Below, piece by piece: positions 6,681 through 14,504 of a stretch of 64,000 nt of DNA (the first letter of the stretch is position 1; every line of letters starts with the position of its first letter). The notes beneath the pieces are model-generated. The model saw only the letters and a list, made by a program, of their open reading frames with translations, was not told where the DNA came from and did not search any database. Made by a program: the position numbers and the translations under genes. This DNA is from an uncultured Eubacteriales bacterium. GTDB taxonomy: Bacteria; Bacillota; Clostridia; Christensenellales; Aristaeellaceae. The DNA is taken from contig CACWZP010000019.1 of assembly GCA_902765395.1 (NCBI GenBank), forward strand, positions 1 to 64,000, given 5' to 3'.

Positions 6681-9101
6681 TTACCCAACCACGATATTGA
6701 CCAGCCTGCCCGGCACGAACACGAACTTTTTAACGGCCTTGCCGGCGATCAGCTTCTGGATCTCCTCGGTCTGCATGAAGTAGTCCTGGGCGGTGTCGCG
6801 GGTCAGGTCGGCGGGCACGTCCATGCGTCCGCGCAGCTTGCCGTTGATCTGCAGGGCCACCTCCACGGTGTCCTTCACCAGCGCGGCCTCGTCGTACTTC
6901 GGCCACGCGGCGTACATCAATTCGGAATCGGACAGCTGGCACAGCTGGTTGATCTCCTCGGTGATGTGGGGCGCCACGGGGTTCAGCAGCTTCACCAGCG
7001 CCAGCAATTCGGCCCTGGTGACGCTGCCCTTGGCGTAGATGGCGTTCACCAGCGTCATCATGGCGGCGATGGCGGTATTGTACTTCATCTTTTCGTAGTC
7101 CTCGCCCACCTTCTTGATGCAGGTGTGCACGTCATAGGCCATGTCCTTGCGGATGCCGTTTTCGTCGGTGAGCATCTCCATCAGGCGCCATACGCGGTCC
7201 AGGAAGCGCTTGCAGCCCTTCACGCTGTCGTCGTTCCAGGGGGCCGCGGCGGTGTAATCGCCCATGAACAGCACGTACAGCCGCAGCGTGTCCGCGCCGT
7301 ACTGCTTCACGATGTCCAGCGGGTCGACCACGTTGCCCTTGGACTTGCTCATCTTCTCGCCGTCGCTGCCCAGGATCAGGCCCTGATAGCTGCGCTTGGC
7401 GTAGGGCTCGGGGGTGTTCACCTCGCCGATGTCGTACAGGAAGCGGTGCCAGAAGCGGCTGTACAGCAGGTGGCGGGTGACGTGCTCCATGCCGCCGTTG
7501 TACCAGTCCACGGGCATCCAGTACTTCATCTCGTCCATGGAGGCGAAGGCCTGGTCGTTGTGGGGATCCACGAACCGCAGGAAGTACCAGCTGGAGCCGG
7601 CCCACTGGGGCATGGTATCGGTCTCGCGTTTGGCGGGGCCGCCGCACTTCGGGCAGGCGCAGTTCACGAAGGATTCGATGCGGGCCAGCGGGCTCTGGCC
7701 GTCCTGGCCGGGCTCGAAGTTCTCCACATCCGGCAGCGTCAGCGGCAGCTGGTCATAGGGCACGCCCACCGTGCCGCAGACGGGGCAGTGGATCAGCGGG
7801 ATCGGCTCGCCCCAGTAGCGCTGGCGATTGAAGGCCCAATCCTTCATCTTGTACTGGACGCCCTTCCTGCCGATGCCCTTTTCGGCCAGGAACTTGAGCA
7901 TCGCGGCGATGGAGTCGGCCTTGTTGTCGTACTGGTTCAGGAATTCGGAGTTCACCATGGGGCCGTTGCCGGTGTAGGCCTCCTGGGTGATGTCGCCGCC
8001 CTTGATGACCTCGATGATGTCCACGCCGAACTTGGTGGCAAACTCCCAGTCGCGCTGGTCGTGGGCGGGCACGGCCATGATCGCGCCGGTGCCGTAGCCC
8101 ATCATCACGTAATCGGCGATGAAGATGGGGATCTTCTTGCCGTTGACGGGGTTGACCGCCATCAGGCCCTCCAGCTTCACGCCGGTCTTGTCCTTGGCCA
8201 GCTGGGTGCGCTCAAACTCGGTCTTCTTGGCGCACTGGTCGCGGTAGTCCACCACGGCGCTCCAGTTGGCGATGCGGTCCTGGTACTTGTCCAGCAGCGG
8301 ATGCTCCGGGGCCATGACCATGAAGGTGACGCCGAAGAGGGTGTCCGGCCGGGTGGTGTAGATCTCCAGCTGCTCGTCCACACCGTCCAGCGTGAAGTCC
8401 ACGAACGCGCCGGTGGAGCGGCCGATCCAGGTGACCTGCTGCTGCTTGATGCTCTCGGGATAGTCCACGGTCTCCAGGCCCTCCAGCAGCTTGTCGGCAT
8501 ACTGGGTGATGCGCAGGTACCACACGTCCTTGGGCAGCTGCACCACGTCGCTGTGGCACACGTCGCACTTGCCGCCCTGGCTGTCCTCGTTGGACAGTAC
8601 CACCTTGCAGTGGGGGCAGTAGTTCACCAGCGTCTTGGCGCGGAACACCAGGCCGTGCTCGAACAGCTTCAGGAAGATCCACTGGGTCCACTTGTAGTAA
8701 TCCGGCAGGGAAGTGGAGATCTCCCGGCTCCAGTCGAAGGAGAAGCCGATCTGCTTCATCTGATCCTTGAAGTGATCCACGTTCTTGGTGGTGATCACGT
8801 GGGGATGGGTGTTGGTCTTGATGGCGTAGTTCTCCGCTGGCAGGCCGAAGCTGTCAAAGCCCATGGGGAACAGCACGTTGTAGCCCTCCATGCGGCGCTT
8901 GCGGGCGATCACCTCCAGGCCGGAATAGGCCTTGATGTGGCCCACGTGCATGCCCGCGCCGGAGGGATAGGGGAACTCCACCAGGCCGTAGAACTTGGGC
9001 TTGTCATGGCTGGCCTGCGCCTCAAAGGCGTGGGTCTCGTCCCAGTGCTTCTGCCATTTGCTCTCGATGCCCTGGGGATTGTAGGTGGGAATGTTGTTCA
9101 T
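6681..9101 (-). CDS. leuS: leucyl-tRNA synthetase
   Basis: It charges tRNA-Leu with leucine. The 806-residue class I synthetase shows the HIGH signature as HVGH (in PYPSGAGMHVGHIKAY), a CP1 editing domain with the TTRPDTLFG motif (about residue 240), zinc-type Cys pairs CPHCK and CDVCH, the KMSKS loop (DGEKMSKSKGN) and the C-terminal anticodon-binding region. The start at 9101 has GAGGTG six bases upstream; an ATG six codons earlier has no ribosome site. Expression is controlled by the T-box leader just upstream. Nothing is missing. Confidence 0.97.
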   Translation of the reverse strand: MNNIPTYNPQGIESKWQKHWDETHAFEAQASHDKPKFYGLVEFPYPSGAGMHVGHIKAYSGLEVIARKRRMEGYNVLFPMGFDSFGLPAENYAIKTNTHPHVITTKNVDHFKDQMKQIGFSFDWSREISTSLPDYYKWTQWIFLKLFEHGLVFRAKTLVNYCPHCKVVLSNEDSQGGKCDVCHSDVVQLPKDVWYLRITQYADKLLEGLETVDYPESIKQQQVTWIGRSTGAFVDFTLDGVDEQLEIYTTRPDTLFGVTFMVMAPEHPLLDKYQDRIANWSAVVDYRDQCAKKTEFERTQLAKDKTGVKLEGLMAVNPVNGKKIPIFIADYVMMGYGTGAIMAVPAHDQRDWEFATKFGVDIIEVIKGGDITQEAYTGNGPMVNSEFLNQYDNKADSIAAMLKFLAEKGIGRKGVQYKMKDWAFNRQRYWGEPIPLIHCPVCGTVGVPYDQLPLTLPDVENFEPGQDGQSPLARIESFVNCACPKCGGPAKRETDTMPQWAGSSWYFLRFVDPHNDQAFASMDEMKYWMPVDWYNGGMEHVTRHLLYSRFWHRFLYDIGEVNTPEPYAKRSYQGLILGSDGEKMSKSKGNVVDPLDIVKQYGADTLRLYVLFMGDYTAAAPWNDDSVKGCKRFLDRVWRLMEMLTDENGIRKDMAYDVHTCIKKVGEDYEKMKYNTAIAAMMTLVNAIYAKGSVTRAELLALVKLLNPVAPHITEEINQLCQLSDSELMYAAWPKYDEAALVKDTVEVALQINGKLRGRMDVPADLTRDTAQDYFMQTEEIQKLIAGKAVKKFVFVPGRLVNIVVG

Positions 9102-9124
9102 GTGATGCACCTCGTACAATTATT

Positions 9125-9372
9125 GATGAAAATAAAAAACTCCGCCTCGATCAAGAGACGGAGGATCAATCCTTCGCGGTACCACTCTCGTTGGCCTCCC
9201 GGGGGAAGCCCGCTCGGTGCCGGTAACGGCGGCGGCCGTTCCTTTCGGAAATGCTCCGGAGCGAGTTCGGCGGGGCGCGACGCTGCCTTCCAGCCTGGGC
9301 ACATGGTGCCGTGGGCAGCTCTCTGTGGACGCGTGAAATGATGACCGCTTACTGCTCTCCTTCAATGCGATT
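9125..9372 (-). promoter_or_regulatory. T-box leader (tRNA-Leu sensing) with terminator
   Basis: On the minus strand the conserved T-box AGNGTGGTACCGCGAAGG lies at 9171-9190. It is followed by an intrinsic terminator at 9133-9163 (CTCCGTCTC, 6-nt loop, GAGGCGGAG, six T). Upstream, stem I carries AGTAA on its 5' side opposite GAACTC on its 3' side, placing the specifier codon CTC (Leu) at 9263-9265. Uncharged tRNA-Leu(GAG) should stabilise the antiterminator and switch on leuS. Confidence 0.93.
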
Positions 9373-9375
9373 CCT

Positions 9376-9405
9376 ATTATAGACGGCCATCCGGGGCCTT
9401 GTCAA
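9376..9405 (-). promoter_or_regulatory. promoter of the leuS T-box transcript
   Basis: Perfect TTGACA and TATAAT hexamers are separated by 18 nt. Initiation here would give a leader of about 265 nt before the leuS start. Confidence 0.85.
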
Positions 9406-9417
9406 GCGCGGAAGGTT

Positions 9418-9450
9418 AAAAAACCGGGCGAACTGCGTTCACCCGGTTTT
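9418..9450 (-). terminator. intrinsic terminator of secG
   Basis: A 14-bp stem with one mismatch (AAAACCGGG ... CCCGGTTTT) and a 3-nt loop ends in a T-run on the minus strand, 17 nt past the secG stop. Confidence 0.85.
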
Positions 9451-9466
9451 GCATCGACAACTTGAA

Positions 9467-10012
9467 TCAGTTGTTGGCGGTCTCCTCGGCAGCCTCTTCG
9501 ACGGCCTCGGCGGCATCCTCGGCGGCGCCTTCGACGGCCTCGGCGGCATCCTCGGCGGCGCCCTCAACGGCCTCGGCGGCATCCTCGGCGGCGCCCTCAA
9601 CGGCCTCGGTAGCTTCCTCAGCGACATCCTCGGCAGCCTCGGTGGCTTCCTTGGCAGCGTCCTCGGCAGCCTCGGTAGCTTCCTCAGTAGCCTCTTCCGC
9701 CTCGTCGGCGGTGTCCTCGACGGCCTCTTCCACGGTCTCAACCGCGGCGGGAGCGGCGGTGCTGCCGGTGTTATGGGTGGTCACGATGGTGGCCACGATG
9801 GCCAGCACAATGAAGATGGCCGCGGCGATCTTGGTGTAGTTCTGCAGGCGGCCTTCCATGCTCTTGGCCTTGTTCTTGCCAAAGAAGGTTTCAGCGCCGC
9901 CGCCGATCGCGCCCAGACCCTGACGCTGGCCCTCCTGCATCAGCACGGTCACGATGAGAACGATGGAAATCAGAATCAGCACGATGTCGATGATAATGGA
10001 AACAGCGGTCAT
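9467..10012 (-). CDS. secG: preprotein translocase subunit SecG with long acidic repeat tail
   Basis: SecG assists SecYEA-driven protein export. The first 80 residues are a normal SecG: hydrophobic helix 5-25, the conserved linker QEGQRQGLGAIGGGAETFFGK, and a second helix about 58-78. The family usually ends there at about 75 residues, but this protein continues for some 100 residues of Glu/Ala-rich sequence with an 11-residue period. Three units at DNA level are 33-bp tandem copies at 9503-9601. The tail should form a charged helix. The ribosome site AAGGAGG is strong. The gene stands alone with its own promoter and terminator. Confidence 0.93.
   Translation of the reverse strand: MTAVSIIIDIVLILISIVLIVTVLMQEGQRQGLGAIGGGAETFFGKNKAKSMEGRLQNYTKIAAAIFIVLAIVATIVTTHNTGSTAAPAAVETVEEAVEDTADEAEEATEEATEAAEDAAKEATEAAEDVAEEATEAVEGAAEDAAEAVEGAAEDAAEAVEGAAEDAAEAVEEAAEETANN
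9503..9601 (-). repeat. 33-bp tandem repeat in the secG tail
   Basis: Three nearly identical 33-bp units begin at 9503, 9536 and 9569, each encoding 11 residues of the acidic tail. Further diverged units continue to about 9720. Such an array can change copy number without breaking frame. Confidence 0.85.
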
Positions 10013-10111
10013 GGAACTTCCTCCTTAAGTATGGACACATATCTTGATTCATCCGGCGCGTCCCGCCGCCAAAGGGCGCACGAAACCCGCGTCGATCAAA
10101 CACACTGGATT

Positions 10112-10140
10112 ATTATAGCACGGTTCAAATCAAAACGCAA
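10112..10140 (-). promoter_or_regulatory. promoter of secG
   Basis: TTGCGT and TATAAT are 17 nt apart, with TGC directly before the -10 hexamer. Confidence 0.8.
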
Positions 10141-10272
10141 CCATGTTTTTAATGAAAACAGGGGGTTTGCACCATAAAATGACGGTTAAATGTTTGCGGA
10201 GAGCGGAGCGTCACGCCCACGGCGGCGCAGGGCGCCACCGCTGTGCAGGGGAGGCCGGCGGGATTGTCTCCG

Positions 10273-11127
10273 CTACTCCTCAAACAGCTCGCCGATCTTC
10301 AGCTTCGCCCGGTACACCTCGTTGCGGGCGTAACCGGCTTCCGTCGCCGCCTGGGCAGCCTGGCGCAGGTCGTCGCCCTCCAGCACGCGCGACAGCATGA
10401 ACGCCGCGGCCTCCGGGCGCTGGACGGGGGCCTCCGCGGGCGGGAGCATCGAGATGTCCACCGCCAGGCAGTATTCGCCCTTCTCCACGCTGGGATTGGC
10501 CTGGAGCTCCGCCAGCACCGCCGGGGCCGTGCCGCGGTAGAGGCGCTCGTAGCGCTTGGTCAGGTCGCTGCACACGCACACAAGGCACTGGGGCCACTTT
10601 TCCGCCAGCGCCGCAGTCAGCTCCACGATCCGGTGGGGGGATTCGTACAGCACGAACACGGGGATCCCCGCCCGCCGGATGGCGTCCAGCTTGTCCGTGA
10701 GCGCCTTTTTCTCCCGGGGCAAAAAGCCGTAGAAGGCGAACTCCCGGGCGTCGAAGCCGCTGGCGGACAGGCAGGTGGCCACCGCCGTTGGCCCGCATAC
10801 CGGCTCCACGGGGATGCCGGCCTCCCAGCAGGCGCGCACCAGCAGGTGCCCCGGGTCGGAGATGCCGGGTGTGCCGGCGTCACAGGTCAGCGCCACGGTC
10901 AGGTCCTCCGCGAGCATCTTTTCCACGATCTGCGGGGCCTTGCCCTCCTCGTTGTGCCGGTGGCAGGAGGTCATGGGCTTCTTCAGGTCAAACTGATTCA
11001 GCAGCTTCATCGTCACCCGGGTGTCCTCGGCGGCGATCAGGTCGGCCGCCTCCAGCGCCTCGCGCATCCGGGACGTCAGATCGTTCAGGTTGCCGATGGG
11101 GGTGGCGACCACGTACAGCTTGGGCAT
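10273..11127 (-). CDS. rsmI: 16S rRNA (cytidine(1402)-2'-O)-methyltransferase
   Basis: RsmI 2'-O-methylates C1402 in the decoding centre of 16S rRNA, next to the base N4-methylated by RsmH (also in this window). The 284-residue tetrapyrrole-methylase fold shows the N-terminal VATPIGNLNDLT, AAEDTR (about 33-38), CDAGTPGISDPG (about 82-93) and GPTAV motifs. The ribosome site GGAG is 8 nt from the ATG. It lies 12 nt downstream of the YdcF-like gene, so it is probably the last gene of a minus-strand operon that includes another 16S rRNA methyltransferase. Confidence 0.95.
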   Translation of the reverse strand: MPKLYVVATPIGNLNDLTSRMREALEAADLIAAEDTRVTMKLLNQFDLKKPMTSCHRHNEEGKAPQIVEKMLAEDLTVALTCDAGTPGISDPGHLLVRACWEAGIPVEPVCGPTAVATCLSASGFDAREFAFYGFLPREKKALTDKLDAIRRAGIPVFVLYESPHRIVELTAALAEKWPQCLVCVCSDLTKRYERLYRGTAPAVLAELQANPSVEKGEYCLAVDISMLPPAEAPVQRPEAAAFMLSRVLEGDDLRQAAQAATEAGYARNEVYRAKLKIGELFEE

Positions 11128-11139
11128 GATCGAATCTCC

Positions 11140-11955
11140 TTATCCGTTATCATGGGCCGGGTCGGCCGCGGAGGCATACATAGGATTGGCCTCGCGGACG
11201 CGATCCCCATAGACGACCTTCAAGGCCTCGAAGGCGCTGACCACGTCTTCCGGGACGTCCACGTGGGCGATGTATCCCTTCCCATTCGGCCCGTAGCCGC
11301 CCGTGTCGTCGGTCAGCCGGGGGATCTCGCCCATCAGCAGCCGGATGTAACGCGGCATGTCCCACATGCCGTGGATGTCTTCTTCATAGACCAGCTCGCC
11401 GCCCGCCCGGCAGACGGTGGCGGCGTAGGCGGCGTAGTTGACGATGCGCAGGCCCTTGGGCGCGTATTTGCGCATGCCGGCGTCCATCCGGCGCTGCATC
11501 GTCGCGTCCTGGCACAGCAGGATGCTCTCGCAGGGCACGCTGTGCGCGTGCAGCAGCGCAAGCAGGTTGGTGATGTTGTTGCCGCAGTTGGTGGATGCCG
11601 TCTCCAGAAAGTCCGCCTCACAGCCGTGCACATGGCGCAGGTAGCGCTGGAAGACCTCGGCCTCCGGCAGGTCGGCGGTCTCGATCTGCGGATACTCGCC
11701 GTGCACCCTCAGCCGCAGAGATTCAGTCGTGTGCCCCTCGCCGCCGACGATGACCGTGGTCCTCGCCAGGCCGCCGCGGATGGCCCGGGCCAGCAGGTCT
11801 CCGCCCGCGAGGATGCTGCCGCCGAACAGCACCATCACGTCCACGCGCCCGATGCCGAAAGCCTCAATGAGCGCGGCGCGGTCGAGCCGCTCGATATCCC
11901 GCTGGCCGCAGAAGCGGGCGAGGGTATTGATATACTCACAGACGCGATCCTGCAT
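11140..11955 (-). CDS. YdcF/DUF218-like protein
   Basis: This is a 271-residue protein with the DUF218 (YdcF/ElyC/SanA) pattern: a hydrophobic strand leading into VLFGGSILAGGD, then IVGGEGHTTESL, STNCGNNITNLL and CQDATMQRRM, matching the family's D-GG, GG, E-x-x-S/T-x-N and R segments. There is no signal peptide or transmembrane segment, so it is cytoplasmic like YdcF, which binds SAM; its reaction is unknown. The start lies 3 nt beyond the stop of the methyltransferase gene, and the ribosome site overlaps that stop, so the two are translationally coupled. Confidence 0.8.
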   Translation of the reverse strand: MQDRVCEYINTLARFCGQRDIERLDRAALIEAFGIGRVDVMVLFGGSILAGGDLLARAIRGGLARTTVIVGGEGHTTESLRLRVHGEYPQIETADLPEAEVFQRYLRHVHGCEADFLETASTNCGNNITNLLALLHAHSVPCESILLCQDATMQRRMDAGMRKYAPKGLRIVNYAAYAATVCRAGGELVYEEDIHGMWDMPRYIRLLMGEIPRLTDDTGGYGPNGKGYIAHVDVPEDVVSAFEALKVVYGDRVREANPMYASAADPAHDNG

Positions 11956-11958
11956 GGT

Positions 11959-12762
11959 TCATCTCCCGCCGCCCGGCTGCGCCAGCACGAAAAACAGCTC
12001 GTTCTCCGTCTCGAAGGAGCCGACTTCGGTACGGTTTGACGGCATGTGCCCTGCCATCCACTCGGCGTAGTGCGCCGCCATGCCCACGTTTCGGCCGCCC
12101 AGCGTGCGGGTGGGGAAGGAGACGACGATATAATCGGCGTTCACAGCGTTCATCACGTCCAGCGCCGCGCCGCTTCTCTGCCGCTCCAAAAGCGGCAGCA
12201 GCTTGAACATCAGGCACAGGTCAAAGTGTTTCCCGGGGATGGCGCCGGGGCAGAGGACGTCCGCGCAGACGCCCCTGACCGGCGCTCCGTAGGTCTCGCC
12301 GAAGCCGTTGACGGCGGATACCGCGAGGCCTGATATGTCCACGCCCGTGGTGTCGATGCCCCGCGAGCCGAGGTAGATGGGGTTGATGCCGCAGGCCAGG
12401 TCTAAAACAGACCGAGGTCGGCTTGTTATGTCGAACAGGCGCGAATAGAGGGCATCCATGGCTGCGATGGGCAGCCTCTCCCGGGTGGAGGCATGCCGGG
12501 AGAGCATTCTTTCCAGACCGATGTCGGTTTTCTTTATCGACCACTCCTGCATGTCCCAGGCCAGGTGTTTGGCTTCGTCCGGCGTCATGAACGCGCCGCT
12601 GATGCCGTGCAGCGCCTCACGGGCGGCCTTCTCGGCGTCCCTGGGCTTCTTGTATTTGCGCTGGCATTCCTCCCACACACGGCGCACCGTGTCCGGGCAG
12701 ATGTCGCGGTAGTTCTTCGATTGCAGCAGCTTGTCCAACGGATCGTTGCGCTGTTCAGCCAT
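11959..12762 (-). CDS. Arm/Rmt-like 16S rRNA (guanine-1405-N7) methyltransferase homologue
   Basis: The 267-residue protein strongly resembles aminoglycoside-resistance 16S methyltransferases (ArmA, RmtB, Sgm; FmrO family). From memory of RmtB it shares the N-terminal helical domain (YRDICPDTVRRV, LHGISGAF), HASTRERL (90-97), the SAM loop LACGINP (122-128), FKLLPLLE (186-193) and SFPTRTLGGR (215-224). Two positions conserved in RmtB/Sgm (Lys and Glu of GKGMEANY) are Val226 and Ala229 here, so activity is uncertain. It is flanked by housekeeping RNA-modification genes with similar base composition, not by mobile DNA. GAAGGAG precedes the ATG. It may confer high-level resistance to 4,6-disubstituted aminoglycosides or act as an intrinsic modifier. 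Confidence 0.85.
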   Translation of the reverse strand: MAEQRNDPLDKLLQSKNYRDICPDTVRRVWEECQRKYKKPRDAEKAAREALHGISGAFMTPDEAKHLAWDMQEWSIKKTDIGLERMLSRHASTRERLPIAAMDALYSRLFDITSRPRSVLDLACGINPIYLGSRGIDTTGVDISGLAVSAVNGFGETYGAPVRGVCADVLCPGAIPGKHFDLCLMFKLLPLLERQRSGAALDVMNAVNADYIVVSFPTRTLGGRNVGMAAHYAEWMAGHMPSNRTEVGSFETENELFFVLAQPGGGR

Positions 12763-12853
12763 GAGGACGCTCCTTCAAACCGGGTAAGCATATGGAAGCC
12801 GGGAGGCCATTCGACGGCCGACTCGGCGTCGAGAGAAAGCGCGACAGCAAATG

Positions 12854-13939
12854 TCACTCGGCACTGCCGAGCAATGCCATCAGCCGCCCGTAGAACCGCA
12901 GGTTGTGGGCGGTGGCCAGGCGCAGGGCGGCAGGGTCGTTCACCTTGAACAGGTGGTGCAGGTAGGCCCGGGAGTATTTCCGGCACAGCACGCAGTCGCA
13001 GGCGGGGTCCACGGGCCCGGCCTCCCGGCGATGCTCGTCGTCCAGGATGTACAGGAATTTGTAGAACTTCCCGTCCGCGCGGCGCACGCCCTCGGGCGTG
13101 TCCATGCCGTCCAGCCAGGTGTACAGCCGCTGGTGCCGCGCCTCCCGGGTGGGGATCACGCAGTCGAACAGCGTGTAGCCCATCTGGACCAGCTGGGCGA
13201 TCTCCTCCGGCCGGCCCAGGCCCATGGCGTACTTGATCTTGCCGTCCGGCATGGCGTCCGCGGCCATTTTGAGGATGTCCGGGCGGAAATTGCCGTCGGA
13301 ATCCAGCGGCCAGCCGCCGAAGCCGTAGCCGTCGAAGCCGATCTCCTCCAGCCGTCGCCCGCACTCCATGCGCAGATCCGGGTCGCTGCCGCCCTGCACG
13401 ATGCCGAACAGCTTGGGCTTTTTGTCCAGCTTCTTCGCCAGCTTGTCGAACTCCGCCCGGCAGCGCTCGCCCCACTTCACGGTCAGATCCACACTGCGCC
13501 GCTGCACGTCCATGGGGTCGTCCGGGTGGGTGCACATGTCCAGCGCCATCATGATGTCCGAGCCGTACTGGAACTGCACCTGGATGCACTTTTCCGGCGT
13601 GAAGGTCAGCTTTTCCCTGCCCCGGTCGGGCCGGAAGATGATCTCCTTGTCCCGGATCTCGCCGTATTCCGGGTTTTCCCGGATCAGCGAATACAGCTGG
13701 AACCCGCCGGAGTCGGTGAGGATCGCGCCTGAGTACCCGGTGAAGCCGTGCAGCCCGCCGAGGCTCTTGATGAGCTTCGCGCCGGGCTTGGTCATCAGGT
13801 GATAGCTGTTCATCTCGCAGCCCTGCAGGCCCGCCGCGTCCACGTCCTCGAACGCGCCCGCGCGGATCGCGCCGTAGGTGGCGTCCGGGAAGAAGGCCGG
13901 CAGTCGGACGGAGCCGGAGGGGGTTTCCAAATATTGCAT
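12854..13939 (-). CDS. tgt: tRNA-guanine transglycosylase (queuine/preQ1 family)
   Basis: It exchanges G34 of GUN-anticodon tRNAs for a 7-deazaguanine. The 361-residue protein has general-acid Asp76 (LTDSGGFQ), catalytic Asp259 in LFDCVIPTREARH, and a C-terminal zinc site CDCVLC plus a downstream His. The base-pocket loop, usually GGLAVGE, reads GGWPLDSDGN (208-217), so substrate choice may differ from classical preQ1 enzymes. No queuosine synthesis gene (queC-D-E-F, queA, queG) is in the window. GAGGT lies 4 nt before the start. It is on the same strand as the methyltransferase gene 91 nt downstream. Confidence 0.92.
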   Translation of the reverse strand: MQYLETPSGSVRLPAFFPDATYGAIRAGAFEDVDAAGLQGCEMNSYHLMTKPGAKLIKSLGGLHGFTGYSGAILTDSGGFQLYSLIRENPEYGEIRDKEIIFRPDRGREKLTFTPEKCIQVQFQYGSDIMMALDMCTHPDDPMDVQRRSVDLTVKWGERCRAEFDKLAKKLDKKPKLFGIVQGGSDPDLRMECGRRLEEIGFDGYGFGGWPLDSDGNFRPDILKMAADAMPDGKIKYAMGLGRPEEIAQLVQMGYTLFDCVIPTREARHQRLYTWLDGMDTPEGVRRADGKFYKFLYILDDEHRREAGPVDPACDCVLCRKYSRAYLHHLFKVNDPAALRLATAHNLRFYGRLMALLGSAE

Positions 13940-13985
13940 AGATACCTCGTTGGAGAGTGGAGTTGAAGACGGTGCTGAGGCGACT

Positions 13986-14504
13986 CTACAGGGAAAGTGA
14001 TGACAGGATTCGTTCGACGTTCACTTCGATGGGCAGAGCTGCGTCCAGCGCCAGCACCGGGCAGTCCAGCCCGATCAGGCTCTCTTCGACGCTGGCGTCA
14101 GTGCGGGCGGCGGCCATGGCGTGAAAGCGCCGCTGGCCTTCGTACATGTCGCCCCCGGGCAGCACCCGCGCGCCGAACCGTTGAAGCTCCCGCTGCTCGA
14201 TGCGGGACATTCGCAGGCCCGCCGGCGCTTGCAGCCATGCAGCCAACGCAGCGTGGCTTCGAATGGCCTCACCCAGGTCGGCGCGGACGGAGGACAGCAC
14301 GAAATCGCCGTGTGCACGGATGTCCTCCAGCATCCTCCGGCGCACCTCGTCTTTCGACCGGGCATTGGCGTAGGGCACGGTCATGTCGGGGAAGTAGTAA
14401 TCCTCCACATCCAACCGCAGCCATCCAAGGCGCGCTGCCAGCGCGCGGCCCAGTGTGGTCTTGCCGCAACCGTTCAGGCCGACGATCAGAATGCCCCGCG
14501 TCAT
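13986..14504 (-). CDS. small P-loop kinase-like protein, coupled to rsmH
   Basis: This is a 172-residue nucleotide-binding protein starting with a clear Walker A, GLNGCGKTT (about residues 9-17), after a beta strand, then the short LDVEDYYFPD segment typical of shikimate, adenylate or nucleoside kinase-like proteins. A lid-like region rich in Arg follows. I cannot name the substrate. Its ATG overlaps the rsmH stop in ATGA, so its translation is coupled to rsmH. The long open frame upstream of this ATG is just rsmH read in another frame. Confidence 0.8.
   Translation of the reverse strand: MTRGILIVGLNGCGKTTLGRALAARLGWLRLDVEDYYFPDMTVPYANARSKDEVRRRMLEDIRAHGDFVLSSVRADLGEAIRSHAALAAWLQAPAGLRMSRIEQRELQRFGARVLPGGDMYEGQRRFHAMAAARTDASVEESLIGLDCPVLALDAALPIEVNVERILSSLSL

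Noticed and set aside
6966-9341. 791-codon open frame opposite leuS
   Set aside because: leuS on the other strand has all synthetase motifs; this frame has no ribosome site, no family features and runs into the T-box leader.
9503-9720. CRISPR-like regular repeats
   Set aside because: The 33-bp units are adjacent without spacers and lie in frame inside secG; no cas genes are near. No CRISPR array was found in the window.
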